Positions 44,106 to 52,406 of a stretch of 64,000 nucleotides of DNA are shown here, in pieces; the first letter of the stretch is position 1, and each line of letters begins with the position of its first letter. Location: contig NZ_JBIWES010000001.1 of assembly GCF_044762665.1 (NCBI RefSeq), forward strand, positions 496,001-560,000, read 5' to 3'. The position numbers and the translations under genes are program-made. Source of the DNA: Peribacillus frigoritolerans_B. Lineage in GTDB: Bacteria > Bacillota > Bacilli > Bacillales > DSM-1321. Below the pieces are notes generated by a model, which searched no databases, had not been told where the DNA came from, and was given only the letters and a program-made list of their open reading frames with translations.

Positions 44106-44273
44106 GGTAAGCCCCCTGTTCTAGTCCTTACAGTCTTGCACGTTTATATATAAATTGTAAAAATGTTAAATTTAATGTTTTTATGATACCATGTTAGCAA
44201 TAATTTTTGACGAGAAAAATGATTTTTTTGTAGAAAATTGCTACAAATACCTGTTTTTTGGGAGGGAAGGACC

Positions 44274-45077
44274 ATGAAAGCTGACGGTCATGTGCACACT
44301 CCGTTTTGCCCTCACGGCTCAACGGATAAATTCGATGAATATATTACGCGGGGAATCGAGCTAGGATTAAAGGAAATCACATTTACGGAACATGCTCCAT
44401 TGCCACGAAATTTTCAAGATCCTACGCCTGAAAAAGACAGCGGCATGGACGCTGCCCTGCTCCTGGATTACTTTCAAGAGCTCCGCGTACTGAAAGAACG
44501 CCATAAAGACAAAATCCTGATCAAAACAGGTCTGGAGGTTGACTTTATAGAGGGGTATGAAAAAGAAACAAAAGAATTCCTCGACGAAATCGGAGAATTC
44601 CTTGACGATAGTATACTTTCCGTCCACTTCATCAAGCATCAAAACAGTTGGCATTGCATCGATTTCAGCGAAAGTGGGTTTAGTGAGATTGCCAATGAAC
44701 TAGGTTCAGTGGACTCGGTTTATGCCAAATATTACGATACACTGGAAAAATCAATAGAATCTGATTTAGGCATTTATAAACCAAAACGGATCGGGCACAT
44801 TACGCTTGTCCACAAATTCCAGCATCGATATCCGCCGGCATCGAGTTTTGACGAGCGTGTTTACAAGGTTCTCGAAATGATCAAGGATCAAAGATATGAA
44901 CTGGATTATAATGGAGCTGGGCTTGTAAAGCCGCTATGCGGTGAACCCTACCCTCCTGAACGATTTGCAAAGCGTGCGATAGATCTCGGCATTCCGCTCA
45001 TTTACGGTTCCGATGCCCATCAGGCTAAAGATTTGGGTCAGGGCCATCAGGCACTGATTGCAGGGTTTAATGGGTAA
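44274..45077 (+). CDS. hisJ: Histidinol-phosphatase (PHP type, HisJ)
   Basis: Removes phosphate from histidinol phosphate in histidine synthesis. The 267-residue product belongs to the PHP superfamily: metal motifs DGHVHTPFCPHG (residues about 4-15), TEHAPLP (about 43-49), GLEVDFIEG (about 85-93), SVHFI, GHITLVHKF and the C-terminal GSDAHQAKDLG. All PHP histidines are in place. The start ATG follows GGAGGGAAGGACC, and the 12-residue extension upstream is rejected. The his operon itself is not in the window, as is usual for Bacillus hisJ. Confidence 0.94.
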   Translation: MKADGHVHTPFCPHGSTDKFDEYITRGIELGLKEITFTEHAPLPRNFQDPTPEKDSGMDAALLLDYFQELRVLKERHKDKILIKTGLEVDFIEGYEKETKEFLDEIGEFLDDSILSVHFIKHQNSWHCIDFSESGFSEIANELGSVDSVYAKYYDTLEKSIESDLGIYKPKRIGHITLVHKFQHRYPPASSFDERVYKVLEMIKDQRYELDYNGAGLVKPLCGEPYPPERFAKRAIDLGIPLIYGSDAHQAKDLGQGHQALIAGFNG

Positions 45078-45089
45078 CTTGTATACACT

Positions 45090-45734
45090 TCAGCCCCGGC
45101 CAGCTAACAATGGCTGCAGGTCTTCGGCAATGAAAAGGGTATCTTGCAGAAAACGTCCGACTTCATTGGCATACATATTCGTGTAATAGGCTTCCTGCGG
45201 GAATACATGAAGCACATCCATCGCATAATGGGTATGCAGGACAGGGGCCGTCAATAATCCCTTCAACTGCAGCATATACATGGGAACGGAAACCTGTTGG
45301 AAACTCCTGCTCTTGATTCCTTGTTCCAAAATATATTGAAAATAAGATTTTTCCTTTGTAAAATAAGTCGAATGAATTTCGCGGTTTAAATTGGAATCGA
45401 GTGAAGATTCCCCATATATGAACCGTGCAGCAAGGAAGTTTTCCCTCTGGAAAGAGAGGATATCCTTTACAAGGTTCATCAAGCAATGCTGCGGGCCTTT
45501 ATGTTCAAGCAGTGTCATGTTCGTCTCAAGGACCAGGATATATTCTTCTAAATAGGAAGTGAAACAGAATTCCAGCAACCCCTGCTTATTCTTGAAATAG
45601 TAGGCAATATTGGCAGCGTTCACTTTCGCTTTATTCGCAATATCCCGTATGGATGTAGCATGATAGCCTTTTAAATGAAATAAATGCAATGCAGCTTCCA
45701 CAATGGCTTGTTTCGTTGGCGTCTGGCGATTCAT
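45090..45734 (-). CDS. refZ: TetR-family forespore capture regulator RefZ
   Basis: RefZ (YttP) is a DNA-binding protein that binds sites around the origin half of the chromosome and tunes polar Z-ring placement in sporulation. The 214-residue product has a TetR helix-turn-helix (about 8-55, HATSIRDIANKAKVNAANIAYYFKNK in parts) and a helical regulatory domain. Synteny with ezrA-hisJ on one side and ytsP on the other matches B. subtilis yttP. An 11-bp palindrome ACAAGTCTTGT at 45761-45771, about 27 bp upstream, could be an autoregulatory site; this is speculative. Confidence 0.86.
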   Translation of the reverse strand: MNRQTPTKQAIVEAALHLFHLKGYHATSIRDIANKAKVNAANIAYYFKNKQGLLEFCFTSYLEEYILVLETNMTLLEHKGPQHCLMNLVKDILSFQRENFLAARFIYGESSLDSNLNREIHSTYFTKEKSYFQYILEQGIKSRSFQQVSVPMYMLQLKGLLTAPVLHTHYAMDVLHVFPQEAYYTNMYANEVGRFLQDTLFIAEDLQPLLAGRG

Positions 45735-45888
45735 TCAGGCAATCCCTCGCTTTCTTTGAGACAAGTCTTGTGGACTACTTCTTCACGGAAGAGCCTGAAT
45801 CCTTTAGTAAGTTCTCGACAATTTCCCAACAAAGGAGCATCATGATTAGAAAGTGCTGTAAAAATTTGAGGAAGACGGGTGAACGCTT

Positions 45889-46368
45889 TTGTTTAATGTC
45901 GAAATGTATCAAGGAAAAAAAGAAAAGAACTATGAACTGGTCCAAAAACAACTACTTGCCTTAATCGAAGATGAAACGAACCGGATAGCCAATTTAAGCA
46001 ATGCGGCAGCTTTACTTAATCAGTTTCTCGATGAGATTAACTGGGTTGGTTTTTATTTATATGAAGAAGACCAATTAATACTAGGACCCTTCCAGGGGCT
46101 ACCAGCCTGTGTCCGCATTCCAATGGGCAAGGGCGTATGCGGGACTTCAGCAGCAACTGAAAAAACCCTGCGCATTGCGGATGTCCACCAATTCCCTGGA
46201 CATATCGCCTGCGATGCGGCATCAAGATCTGAAATTGTCATACCGCTCATGAAGGATGGAAATTTGCTCGGTGTCCTCGATATCGACAGCCCGATAACGG
46301 ACCGTTTTGACGAAATGGATCAGCAAGGACTGGAGAAATTCGCTGAAATCCTTTCCAATCACCTATAA
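45889..46368 (+). CDS. ytsP: GAF-domain free methionine-(R)-sulfoxide reductase YtsP
   Basis: A 159-residue GAF protein of the fRMsr family that reduces free methionine-R-sulfoxide. The catalytic cysteines are visible in LPACVRIPMGKGVCGTS (two Cys, about residues 81 and 91) and HIACDAASRSEIV (Cys about 115), as in active family members, together with VLDIDSPITDRFDE. It starts with TTG giving MFNVEMY, equivalent to MFHVEK of B. subtilis, behind GGGTG. Divergent from refZ, upstream of rpsD and separated by a terminator. Confidence 0.9.
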   Translation: MFNVEMYQGKKEKNYELVQKQLLALIEDETNRIANLSNAAALLNQFLDEINWVGFYLYEEDQLILGPFQGLPACVRIPMGKGVCGTSAATEKTLRIADVHQFPGHIACDAASRSEIVIPLMKDGNLLGVLDIDSPITDRFDEMDQQGLEKFAEILSNHL

Positions 46369-46373
46369 AAGTT

Positions 46374-46407
46374 AAAGGGAGCGGCATTCCTTGCCTGCTC
46401 CCTTTAT
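46374..46407 (+). terminator. Terminator after ytsP
   Basis: Stem AAAGGGAGC / GCTCCCTTT with a 14-base loop followed by ATTA. Between here and 46620 I see no gene. Confidence 0.7.
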
Positions 46408-46623
46408 TACAGGACTCCATGTCCATGTCCCCTGCCCTTTCCTGAATTCTTCTCAATATATAACGCTTCATCAGCCCTGTTTCCTTAGCATCATTTAACC
46501 GTGAAATGCAAAGGCTCCCAAATAATGCCAGAAACCATCCGTAATTTTTGGATTCATTATCTCATTATAAAATTGCATTTTTCCTGCCGCCATTCTCTAT
46601 TCCTTAATTAATCACAACTGTCC

Positions 46624-46652
46624 TTGACTCATTGAGCAGAATATTATACAAT
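46624..46652 (+). promoter_or_regulatory. Strong sigma-A promoter of rpsD
   Basis: TTGACT (46624-46629), 17 bp, TACAAT (46647-46652). Five of six matches in each box; predicted start near 46659. Confidence 0.85.
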
Positions 46653-46658
46653 ACTCTT

Positions 46659-46836
46659 TGTGTAAAATATTGCAGCCTATGTGACAGCCTTTATGTTCTC
46701 ATTTTGTTCCTCAATACGGAGGTGTATCTCGTAACCCTCTGCTGCTAGGGCGAAGGTACATGAAAACAAAATGGTCATGATCGTACATTCACACGGTTTT
46801 TATTTTACCAAAATAAAAACATTTAAAGGAGGAGTC
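46659..46836 (+). ncRNA. Probable S4-binding autoregulatory mRNA leader of rpsD
   Basis: The leader is about 180 nt. It can fold through CATTTTGTT (about 46707) pairing with AACAAAATG (about 46764), enclosing smaller GC stems, and a second 11-bp hairpin GTTTTTATTTT / AAAATAAAAAC at 46796-46820 just before the ribosome site. Bacillus rpsD is known to be repressed by S4 binding to its leader; this structure is assigned by position and fold, not by motif match. Confidence 0.6.
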
Positions 46837-46841
46837 ATCCT

Positions 46842-47444
46842 ATGGCTCGTTATACTGGCCCAAGCTGGAAACTATCCCGTCGTTTAGGAATTTCCCTAAC
46901 AGGTACTGGTAAAGAATTAGAAAAACGCCCTTATGCTCCAGGACAACATGGTCCTAACCAACGTAGAAAAATTTCTGAATACGGAATGCAACTACAAGAG
47001 AAACAAAAACTTCGTCACATGTACGGAATCACTGAACGTCAATTCCGCACAATGTTCGACCGCGCTGGCAAACTTAAAGGTGTACATGGTGAAAACTTCA
47101 TGATTCTTCTTGAATCACGTCTTGACAACCTAGTTTACCGTCTTGGTTTAGCTCGTACGCGCCGTCAAGCACGTCAACTTGTTAACCACGGTCACATCAC
47201 TGTAGACGGAAGCCGCGTAGACATTCCATCTTACAAAGTGTCTCTTGGACAAACAATCGCAGTTCGTGAAAAATCACGCAACTTCTCAATCATCAAAGAA
47301 TCAGTTGAAGCAACTAACTTCGTTCCTGATTTCCTTACTTTCGATGCTGAGAAATTAGAAGGTACTTTCACTCGTTTACCAGAACGTTCTGAATTGCCTG
47401 CTGAAATTAACGAAGCTCTTATCGTTGAGTTCTACTCTCGTTAA
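46842..47444 (+). CDS. rpsD: 30S ribosomal protein S4
   Basis: Primary 16S rRNA-binding protein that nucleates 30S assembly. The 200-residue product has MARYTGPSWKLSRRLGISLTGTGKEL (in parts) at the start, the Cys-free Bacillus N-terminus, and the S4 RNA-binding domain around residues 90-155 (SRLDNLVYRLGLARTRRQARQ in parts). Codon use is strongly biased to highly expressed choices (CGT, GGT, CTT), unlike its neighbours. Ribosome site AAAGGAGGAG. As usual in Bacillus it stands alone away from the main ribosomal clusters and before tyrS, which is convergent. Confidence 0.98.
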   Translation: MARYTGPSWKLSRRLGISLTGTGKELEKRPYAPGQHGPNQRRKISEYGMQLQEKQKLRHMYGITERQFRTMFDRAGKLKGVHGENFMILLESRLDNLVYRLGLARTRRQARQLVNHGHITVDGSRVDIPSYKVSLGQTIAVREKSRNFSIIKESVEATNFVPDFLTFDAEKLEGTFTRLPERSELPAEINEALIVEFYSR

Positions 47445-47451
47445 TAACTTC

Positions 47452-47482
47452 AAAACCCCCATCCTTGGATGGGGGTTTTTTT
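47452..47482 (+). terminator. Terminator after rpsD
   Basis: Stem AAAACCCCCATCC / GGATGGGGGTTTT with a two-to-four base loop and a T-run. Confidence 0.92.
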
Positions 47483-47505
47483 GCACCTAAACACCTTTGC
47501 ATGAC

Positions 47506-47532
47506 AAAGCCCGGCTGAGTTTCAGCCGGGCC
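47506..47532 (-). terminator. Terminator after tyrS
   Basis: Minus-strand stem GCCCGGCTGA / TCAGCCGGGC followed by TTTG. Confidence 0.85.
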
Positions 47533-47540
47533 TTGAACAA

Positions 47541-48797
47541 TCATTTCACTAATGTGTATTTCTTCTTGCCGCGACGAACGAGGATGAACTCCCCTTCAAT
47601 CTTGGCAGCTTCCGTCACTACATATTGCAGATCGGTCACTTTCTCCCCATTTATGGAGATTGCCCCGTTCTGAATATCTTCACGGGCTTGACGCTTTGAT
47701 GGCGAAATTTTCGCTTCAACGATTAAATCGACCAAACTGATATCTTCCTTGCTTTCACGTTCGAAGCTAGGGACATCTTTAAAGCCCAATTTGATTTCCG
47801 CTGCACTCAAATTCTTCACCTCACCGCTGAATAGGGCGGCAGAGATTTTGATTGCTTGGTCAAGAGCTTCCTGACCATGAATCAAACGGGTCATTTCTTC
47901 CCCTAAAGCTTTTTGCGCTTTACGCAAATGCGGTTCGTTTTGTACGGATTGCTCTAACTCTTCAATCACCTCACGAGATAGGAAAGTGAAGAATTTCAGG
48001 TATTTCACGACATCTGCATCAGCTGTATTGATCCAGAATTGGTAAAATTCATACGGAGTCGTTTTTTCCGGGTCAAGCCAAATCGCTCCGCCTTCCGTTT
48101 TACCGAATTTCGTTCCATCCGCTTTCGTTACGAGCGGGATCGTCATACCGAATGCTTTGGCATTCTCATCATTGGATTTCCTGATCATTTCAAGGCCTGT
48201 CGTAATGTTGCCCCATTGATCACTGCCGCCAATTTGCAATTTACAGTCGTAATTGCTGTATAAATGACCGAAATCAATTCCTTGTAAAATCGTGTACGCA
48301 AATTCAGTAAAGGAAATCCCTGTATCCAAGCGGGAAGCAACCGTATCTTTTGCCAGCATGTAGTTAATGCCGATGTATTTCCCGTAATCACGCAAGAACG
48401 TAACCATATCGATTTTACCTATCCAGTCATAGTTATTGACCATGACTGCACCATTTTCACCGTCGAATTCAAAGATGTGGGATAGCTGCCCTTTTATGCA
48501 GTCTGCATTATAAAGCACTTTTTCCAGCGTTTGCAGCTGACGTTCCTCTTTTTTACCGCTTGGATCACCGATAAGTCCTGTCGCACCGCCTACAAGCACA
48601 AGGGGACGATGACCGTGCTGCTGGAAACGGCGCAATGTCAAGAATGGCAATAGATGTCCGATATGCATACTATCCGCAGTTGGATCGACACCACAGTATA
48701 AAGAAATTTTCTCTTTTTCCAAAAGGCTCTTAAAACCCTCTTCATCCGTTTGTTGATAAATAATCCCTCTCCACTCGAGGTCTTTAAGCAATTCCAT
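47541..48797 (-). CDS. tyrS: Tyrosyl-tRNA synthetase
   Basis: Class I synthetase that charges tRNA-Tyr. The 418-residue product has the HIGH-type motif DPTADSMHIGHLLPF (about 37-51), the tyrosine pocket IGGSDQWGNI (about 194-203), the KMSKS-equivalent KFGKT (about 230-234) and a C-terminal S4 RNA-binding domain (about 350-415, SPSKRQAREDIQNGAISINGE in parts). The ATG at 48795-48797 lies behind GGAGGAGG; the upstream extension is not conserved. Expression is controlled by the T-box leader immediately upstream. Confidence 0.97.
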   Translation of the reverse strand: MELLKDLEWRGIIYQQTDEEGFKSLLEKEKISLYCGVDPTADSMHIGHLLPFLTLRRFQQHGHRPLVLVGGATGLIGDPSGKKEERQLQTLEKVLYNADCIKGQLSHIFEFDGENGAVMVNNYDWIGKIDMVTFLRDYGKYIGINYMLAKDTVASRLDTGISFTEFAYTILQGIDFGHLYSNYDCKLQIGGSDQWGNITTGLEMIRKSNDENAKAFGMTIPLVTKADGTKFGKTEGGAIWLDPEKTTPYEFYQFWINTADADVVKYLKFFTFLSREVIEELEQSVQNEPHLRKAQKALGEEMTRLIHGQEALDQAIKISAALFSGEVKNLSAAEIKLGFKDVPSFERESKEDISLVDLIVEAKISPSKRQAREDIQNGAISINGEKVTDLQYVVTEAAKIEGEFILVRRGKKKYTLVK

Positions 48798-48842
48798 TAA
48801 ATATTCCTCCTCCATCTTAGAAAAAACCCGCAAAAAGCACAC

Positions 48843-49090
48843 AAAAACGCCCCTTCATAAATATGAAGGGACGAATGAATTCGCGGTACCACCCAACTTG
48901 AGGACATGACATGCCCTCCGCTCAAGACGAATAACGGTCGTCAGCCGTTTCCTGCTACTAATCATTTCACAGCAAATGCTCCAGGAAGTAATTCATCATA
49001 CCATTTGTACCGATTTCCACTAACCACCGGCTCTCTGAAACAGGGATAGTCTGACTACTGGGTCCTATCATCGCGATCATTTAATCATTT
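48843..49090 (-). ncRNA. T-box leader (tRNA-Tyr) of tyrS
   Basis: The minus strand has the GAGAGCCGGTGG-type stem I motif, a specifier triplet TAC (48988-48990) in GAATTACTTCC, the T-box core GGGTGGTACCGCG (48882-48894) and the terminator CGTCCCTTCAT / ATGAAGGGGCG plus T-run (48843-48874). The TAC specifier fits tyrosine. Uncharged tRNA-Tyr would pair with the T-box and allow read-through into tyrS. Confidence 0.96.
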
Positions 49091-49106
49091 TATAGTTGTT
49101 AATAAA

Positions 49107-49135
49107 CTTTTATCATACATAAGAATCCTTGTCAA
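49107..49135 (-). promoter_or_regulatory. Predicted promoter of the tyrS T-box transcript
   Basis: Consensus TTGACA (49130-49135), 17 bp, TAAAAG (49107-49112) on the minus strand. The -10 is weak. Confidence 0.5.
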
Positions 49136-49229
49136 CATCACCCTTACAGATTATAGAAAAATAAGAAAGATGCCCTTTCCCCTACCTGTTATATGCTATA
49201 ATATATGTGATTTCAGGGGGTATGATACG

Positions 49230-52200
49230 ATGAATAATAATCAAAAAGATAGATTTCAAACAGTCTGGAAGCAGCTGACCCGTTTTTTCCAAAGTGAAAA
49301 AACACATAAGAACGCACGGGTTACATACCAAGTCATTTGGAATTTAACACTGATCCTCATTATTGTCGGGATCCTAGGATTCTCATTCGCCGGCGGCGTC
49401 GGAGCCGGCTATTTCGCTGCCCTCGTCAATGATGAGCCAGTGCGCTCAAAAGAAGATTTGAAAAAAGACATTTACAATTATGAAGAGACCTCTGAAGTAT
49501 ACTTTGCAGATGAAGTATACTTGGGCAAGCTTAAGAGTGACCTTGAGCGTGAAGAAGTGTCCATCGATAAAGTTTCCGAGCATCTTAAAAATGCAGTCAT
49601 CGCTACAGAAGATGAGTATTTTTATGAGCATGACGGGGTTGTCCCAAAAGCCATCCTGCGTGCGATTTACCAGGAATTTTCGAATGCAACCGTCCAATCG
49701 GGGGGTAGTACATTAACACAGCAGCTCATTAAAAACCAGGTCCTGACCAACGAAGTATCGTTTGAACGGAAAGCAAAAGAAATCCTTCTTGCGCTCCGGG
49801 TCGAAAAGTTCTTTGAAAAAGAAGAGATTTTGGAAACGTACTTAAACGTCTCCACTTTGGGACGAAACTCTTCAGGCCGTAACATCGCTGGGGTCGAGTC
49901 CGCCGCTGAAGGTATTTTTGGCGTGGAGGCCAAAGATCTGACATTGCCCCAATCAGCCTTTATCGCTGGATTGCCGCAAAGCCCTTTCGGATATACACCA
50001 TATACCCAGAAAGGAAAATTGAAGGAAAATCAAGAGCCCGGCATCAACCGGATGAAAACCGTTTTAAAGCGGATGTATAGTAACGGGTACATAACAAAAG
50101 AAGAATATGCTAAAGCAAACGCATACGACATTACTAAAGACTTTATCGGTAAAACGGAGATGCCATCCGAGAAATATCCATGGCTCACCAATGAAATCGA
50201 AAAACGCTCCATCAAAATCCTCTCTGTCAGTCTAGCAAAAGAAGATGGATATGAAGAGAAAGATTTAAAGAATGCTGATTTAAAAGCTCAATATCTAGCA
50301 CTTGCCGACCGTAAGCTGCGGCAAAATGGCTATAAGGTATATACGACCGTCAACAAAAAGATTTATGACAAGATGCAGGAAGTAACGAAAAACTATCCAA
50401 ATTTCGGGTACGATAAAGCGGGCGAGCCCGTTGAAGCCGGGGCCATTCTCATCGAAAATAAAACAGGAAAAATCATCAGTTTCGTAGGTGGCCGTGATTT
50501 CAAGCGGAAACAGACGAACCATGCAACCGCATCATCACTTCGATCAAACGGATCAACGATGAAGCCTTTGCTCATATATGGTCCAGGCATCGAGCTAGGA
50601 AAGATCTCACCTGGCAGCGTATCGGCCAACGTGCCGATCTCCATTCCAACAGGCGGCAAACCGTGGCGTCCAGGAAACTATGGCGGCGGTAGCTATACTG
50701 GGGTAACGACAGCCCGTGAGGCACTGAAGAATTCCTATAATATCCCGGCAGCGCTCTTTTACATGAAAATAATCAACCAAGGTCCAGCTTCCTATTTGGA
50801 AAAAATGGGCTTCTCCACCGTGACGAAAGGGGATTACTCCAATCTTGCCATGTCATTAGGTGCGATGGAAAAAGGTGTAACCGTTGAAGAAAACGTCAAT
50901 GCATATGGCACTTTTGCCAATTCAGGAGAATTCGTCGATGCTTATATGATCGATAAAATCGTATCGAAAGATGGCGATGTCATCTATGAACATAAAGTGA
51001 AACCAGTGGATGTTTTCTCACCACAAGCCGCTTACCTGACACTTGATATGATGCGTGATGTCGTAAACAGCGGGACGGCCGCTTCGGTCAGGAACCGACT
51101 CGCTTTCTCAAGTGATTGGGCAGGCAAGACCGGAACTTCACAAAACTATTGGGACGCATGGTTCGTCGCAACCAATCCCAATGTTTCATTCGGTACATGG
51201 CTCGGATATGACACACCGAAATCCTTGCAAGGGACCTATAATGGTCTTGAATATAATAAACGTAATATGTATTATTGGGCAGACCTGATCAATGCCGCAT
51301 ATAAAGTAGACCCTAAACTCATCGACCCCGATAAGCGATTTGAAATGCCGGGCGGAATTGTCAGCCGTTCCTTCTGTGGCGTTTCAGGACTGCTGCCTTC
51401 AAGTTCATGCCAAAAGGCCGGGCTTGTCAAATCGGATTTATTCATCGCCAAATATGCTCCATCCAGAGCGGATGATAGTTTCATAGATGGACAATATGTA
51501 TCAGTCGGCAGCAAACGCTACGCAGCCCTTCCGCAAACGCCTGGTGAATTCACAAGCGGCGGGTTCATGTTGAATCCCGATTCCTTTGCAGATATCGGTT
51601 TGAAATATGTCGATGACCCGGGATCCGTGATTCCCGGAGCCGAAAAATCAGGAAATGTCGTCGGGGCGACAGCGAAATTGAATGATAATGGCAAAGCACC
51701 AGATCCCCTATCCATAACGGTCAGTAACGATAAGATTACATGGGGCTTGCATCATGAAGGAGATGTCGTCGGTTATCGTGTCTATAAAGACGGCAAAAAA
51801 GTGGCGAGCATCAACGCTGGGGAGAATCTTGTTTACAAAGTCGGCTCTGGCGGATCTTATTACGTAACTGCCGTCGACATTGTCGGTAAAGAATCAGCTC
51901 CTTCCCGACATGTTGAAAGCGGCGCTAAAAAGACAGGTTCAAAAGAAGATTCCACAAAAAATAAAGTTGATCGCGGAAAAGATAAAATAGTTAACGAAGT
52001 TAAAGAAACAGACTCAAAAGAAGAGAACGGTTCAGATAAAAATACAGATACAGATACAGATACAGATACAGATAAAGTAAAACAACCAGAGAAAGATAAA
52101 GAAACAGAAACAGAAAAAGATAAAGAAACAGGAACGGATGAAGATAAAGAGCCAGCTCAAGACAAAGATCAAAACAAAGAGAATACAGATAAAGAAAATC

Positions 52201-52277
52201 AAGAGGCCGACAAAGATCAAGGCACAGTCAATGATCGAGAGCAAGACACGGATAAAGCTGAAGAAGAGGAAGAATGA
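49230..52277 (+). CDS. Class A penicillin-binding protein (transglycosylase/transpeptidase)
   Basis: A 1015-residue bifunctional cell-wall synthase. Order: short cytoplasmic N-terminus, membrane helix (about 35-60), GT51 glycosyltransferase with catalytic Glu127 in TEDEYFYEHDG and QSGGSTLTQQLIKN, transpeptidase with S442TMK, S502YN and K633TG, then a fibronectin type III-like domain (about 825-905) and a low-complexity tail (about 910-1015) rich in D, K, E, T containing TD repeats. It resembles PBP1A/2D types; a specific name is not safe. The ATG follows AGGGGG. It lies between tyrS and acsA, genes that are close neighbours in B. subtilis. Confidence 0.93.
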   Translation: MNNNQKDRFQTVWKQLTRFFQSEKTHKNARVTYQVIWNLTLILIIVGILGFSFAGGVGAGYFAALVNDEPVRSKEDLKKDIYNYEETSEVYFADEVYLGKLKSDLEREEVSIDKVSEHLKNAVIATEDEYFYEHDGVVPKAILRAIYQEFSNATVQSGGSTLTQQLIKNQVLTNEVSFERKAKEILLALRVEKFFEKEEILETYLNVSTLGRNSSGRNIAGVESAAEGIFGVEAKDLTLPQSAFIAGLPQSPFGYTPYTQKGKLKENQEPGINRMKTVLKRMYSNGYITKEEYAKANAYDITKDFIGKTEMPSEKYPWLTNEIEKRSIKILSVSLAKEDGYEEKDLKNADLKAQYLALADRKLRQNGYKVYTTVNKKIYDKMQEVTKNYPNFGYDKAGEPVEAGAILIENKTGKIISFVGGRDFKRKQTNHATASSLRSNGSTMKPLLIYGPGIELGKISPGSVSANVPISIPTGGKPWRPGNYGGGSYTGVTTAREALKNSYNIPAALFYMKIINQGPASYLEKMGFSTVTKGDYSNLAMSLGAMEKGVTVEENVNAYGTFANSGEFVDAYMIDKIVSKDGDVIYEHKVKPVDVFSPQAAYLTLDMMRDVVNSGTAASVRNRLAFSSDWAGKTGTSQNYWDAWFVATNPNVSFGTWLGYDTPKSLQGTYNGLEYNKRNMYYWADLINAAYKVDPKLIDPDKRFEMPGGIVSRSFCGVSGLLPSSSCQKAGLVKSDLFIAKYAPSRADDSFIDGQYVSVGSKRYAALPQTPGEFTSGGFMLNPDSFADIGLKYVDDPGSVIPGAEKSGNVVGATAKLNDNGKAPDPLSITVSNDKITWGLHHEGDVVGYRVYKDGKKVASINAGENLVYKVGSGGSYYVTAVDIVGKESAPSRHVESGAKKTGSKEDSTKNKVDRGKDKIVNEVKETDSKEENGSDKNTDTDTDTDTDKVKQPEKDKETETEKDKETGTDEDKEPAQDKDQNKENTDKENQEADKDQGTVNDREQDTDKAEEEEE
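52041..52075 (+). repeat. In-frame hexanucleotide microsatellite in the PBP tail
   Basis: Five tandem ACAGAT units encode a run of Thr-Asp. Units of six bases keep the reading frame, so length changes alter only the tail. Neighbouring AAAGAT/GAAACAGAA stretches are related. Confidence 0.85.
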
Positions 52278-52292
52278 CACTCTTTCTTGAAC

Positions 52293-52326
52293 TAAAACAG
52301 GCTGTCGCGTAACCCCGACAGCCTGT
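52293..52326 (+). terminator. Terminator after the PBP gene
   Basis: Perfect stem AAACAGGCTGTCG / CGACAGCCTGTTT followed by CCTT. Confidence 0.85.
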
Positions 52327-52340
52327 TTCCTTATAATCTC

Positions 52341-52376
52341 CCAAAAAGGCATCCATAAGTGAATGGATGCCTTTTT
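52341..52376. terminator. Bidirectional terminator between the PBP gene and acsA
   Basis: Stem AAAAAGGCATCCAT / ATGGATGCCTTTTT with loop AAGTGA, between convergent genes. Confidence 0.92.
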
Positions 52377-52406
52377 CATTCTCAATAATCAGGATGACTC
52401 AGTTTC

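Noticed and set aside
45761..45771. ACAAGTCTTGT as a RefZ binding motif
   Set aside because: I could not match it to the RefZ site pattern with confidence; kept only as a remark in the refZ entry.
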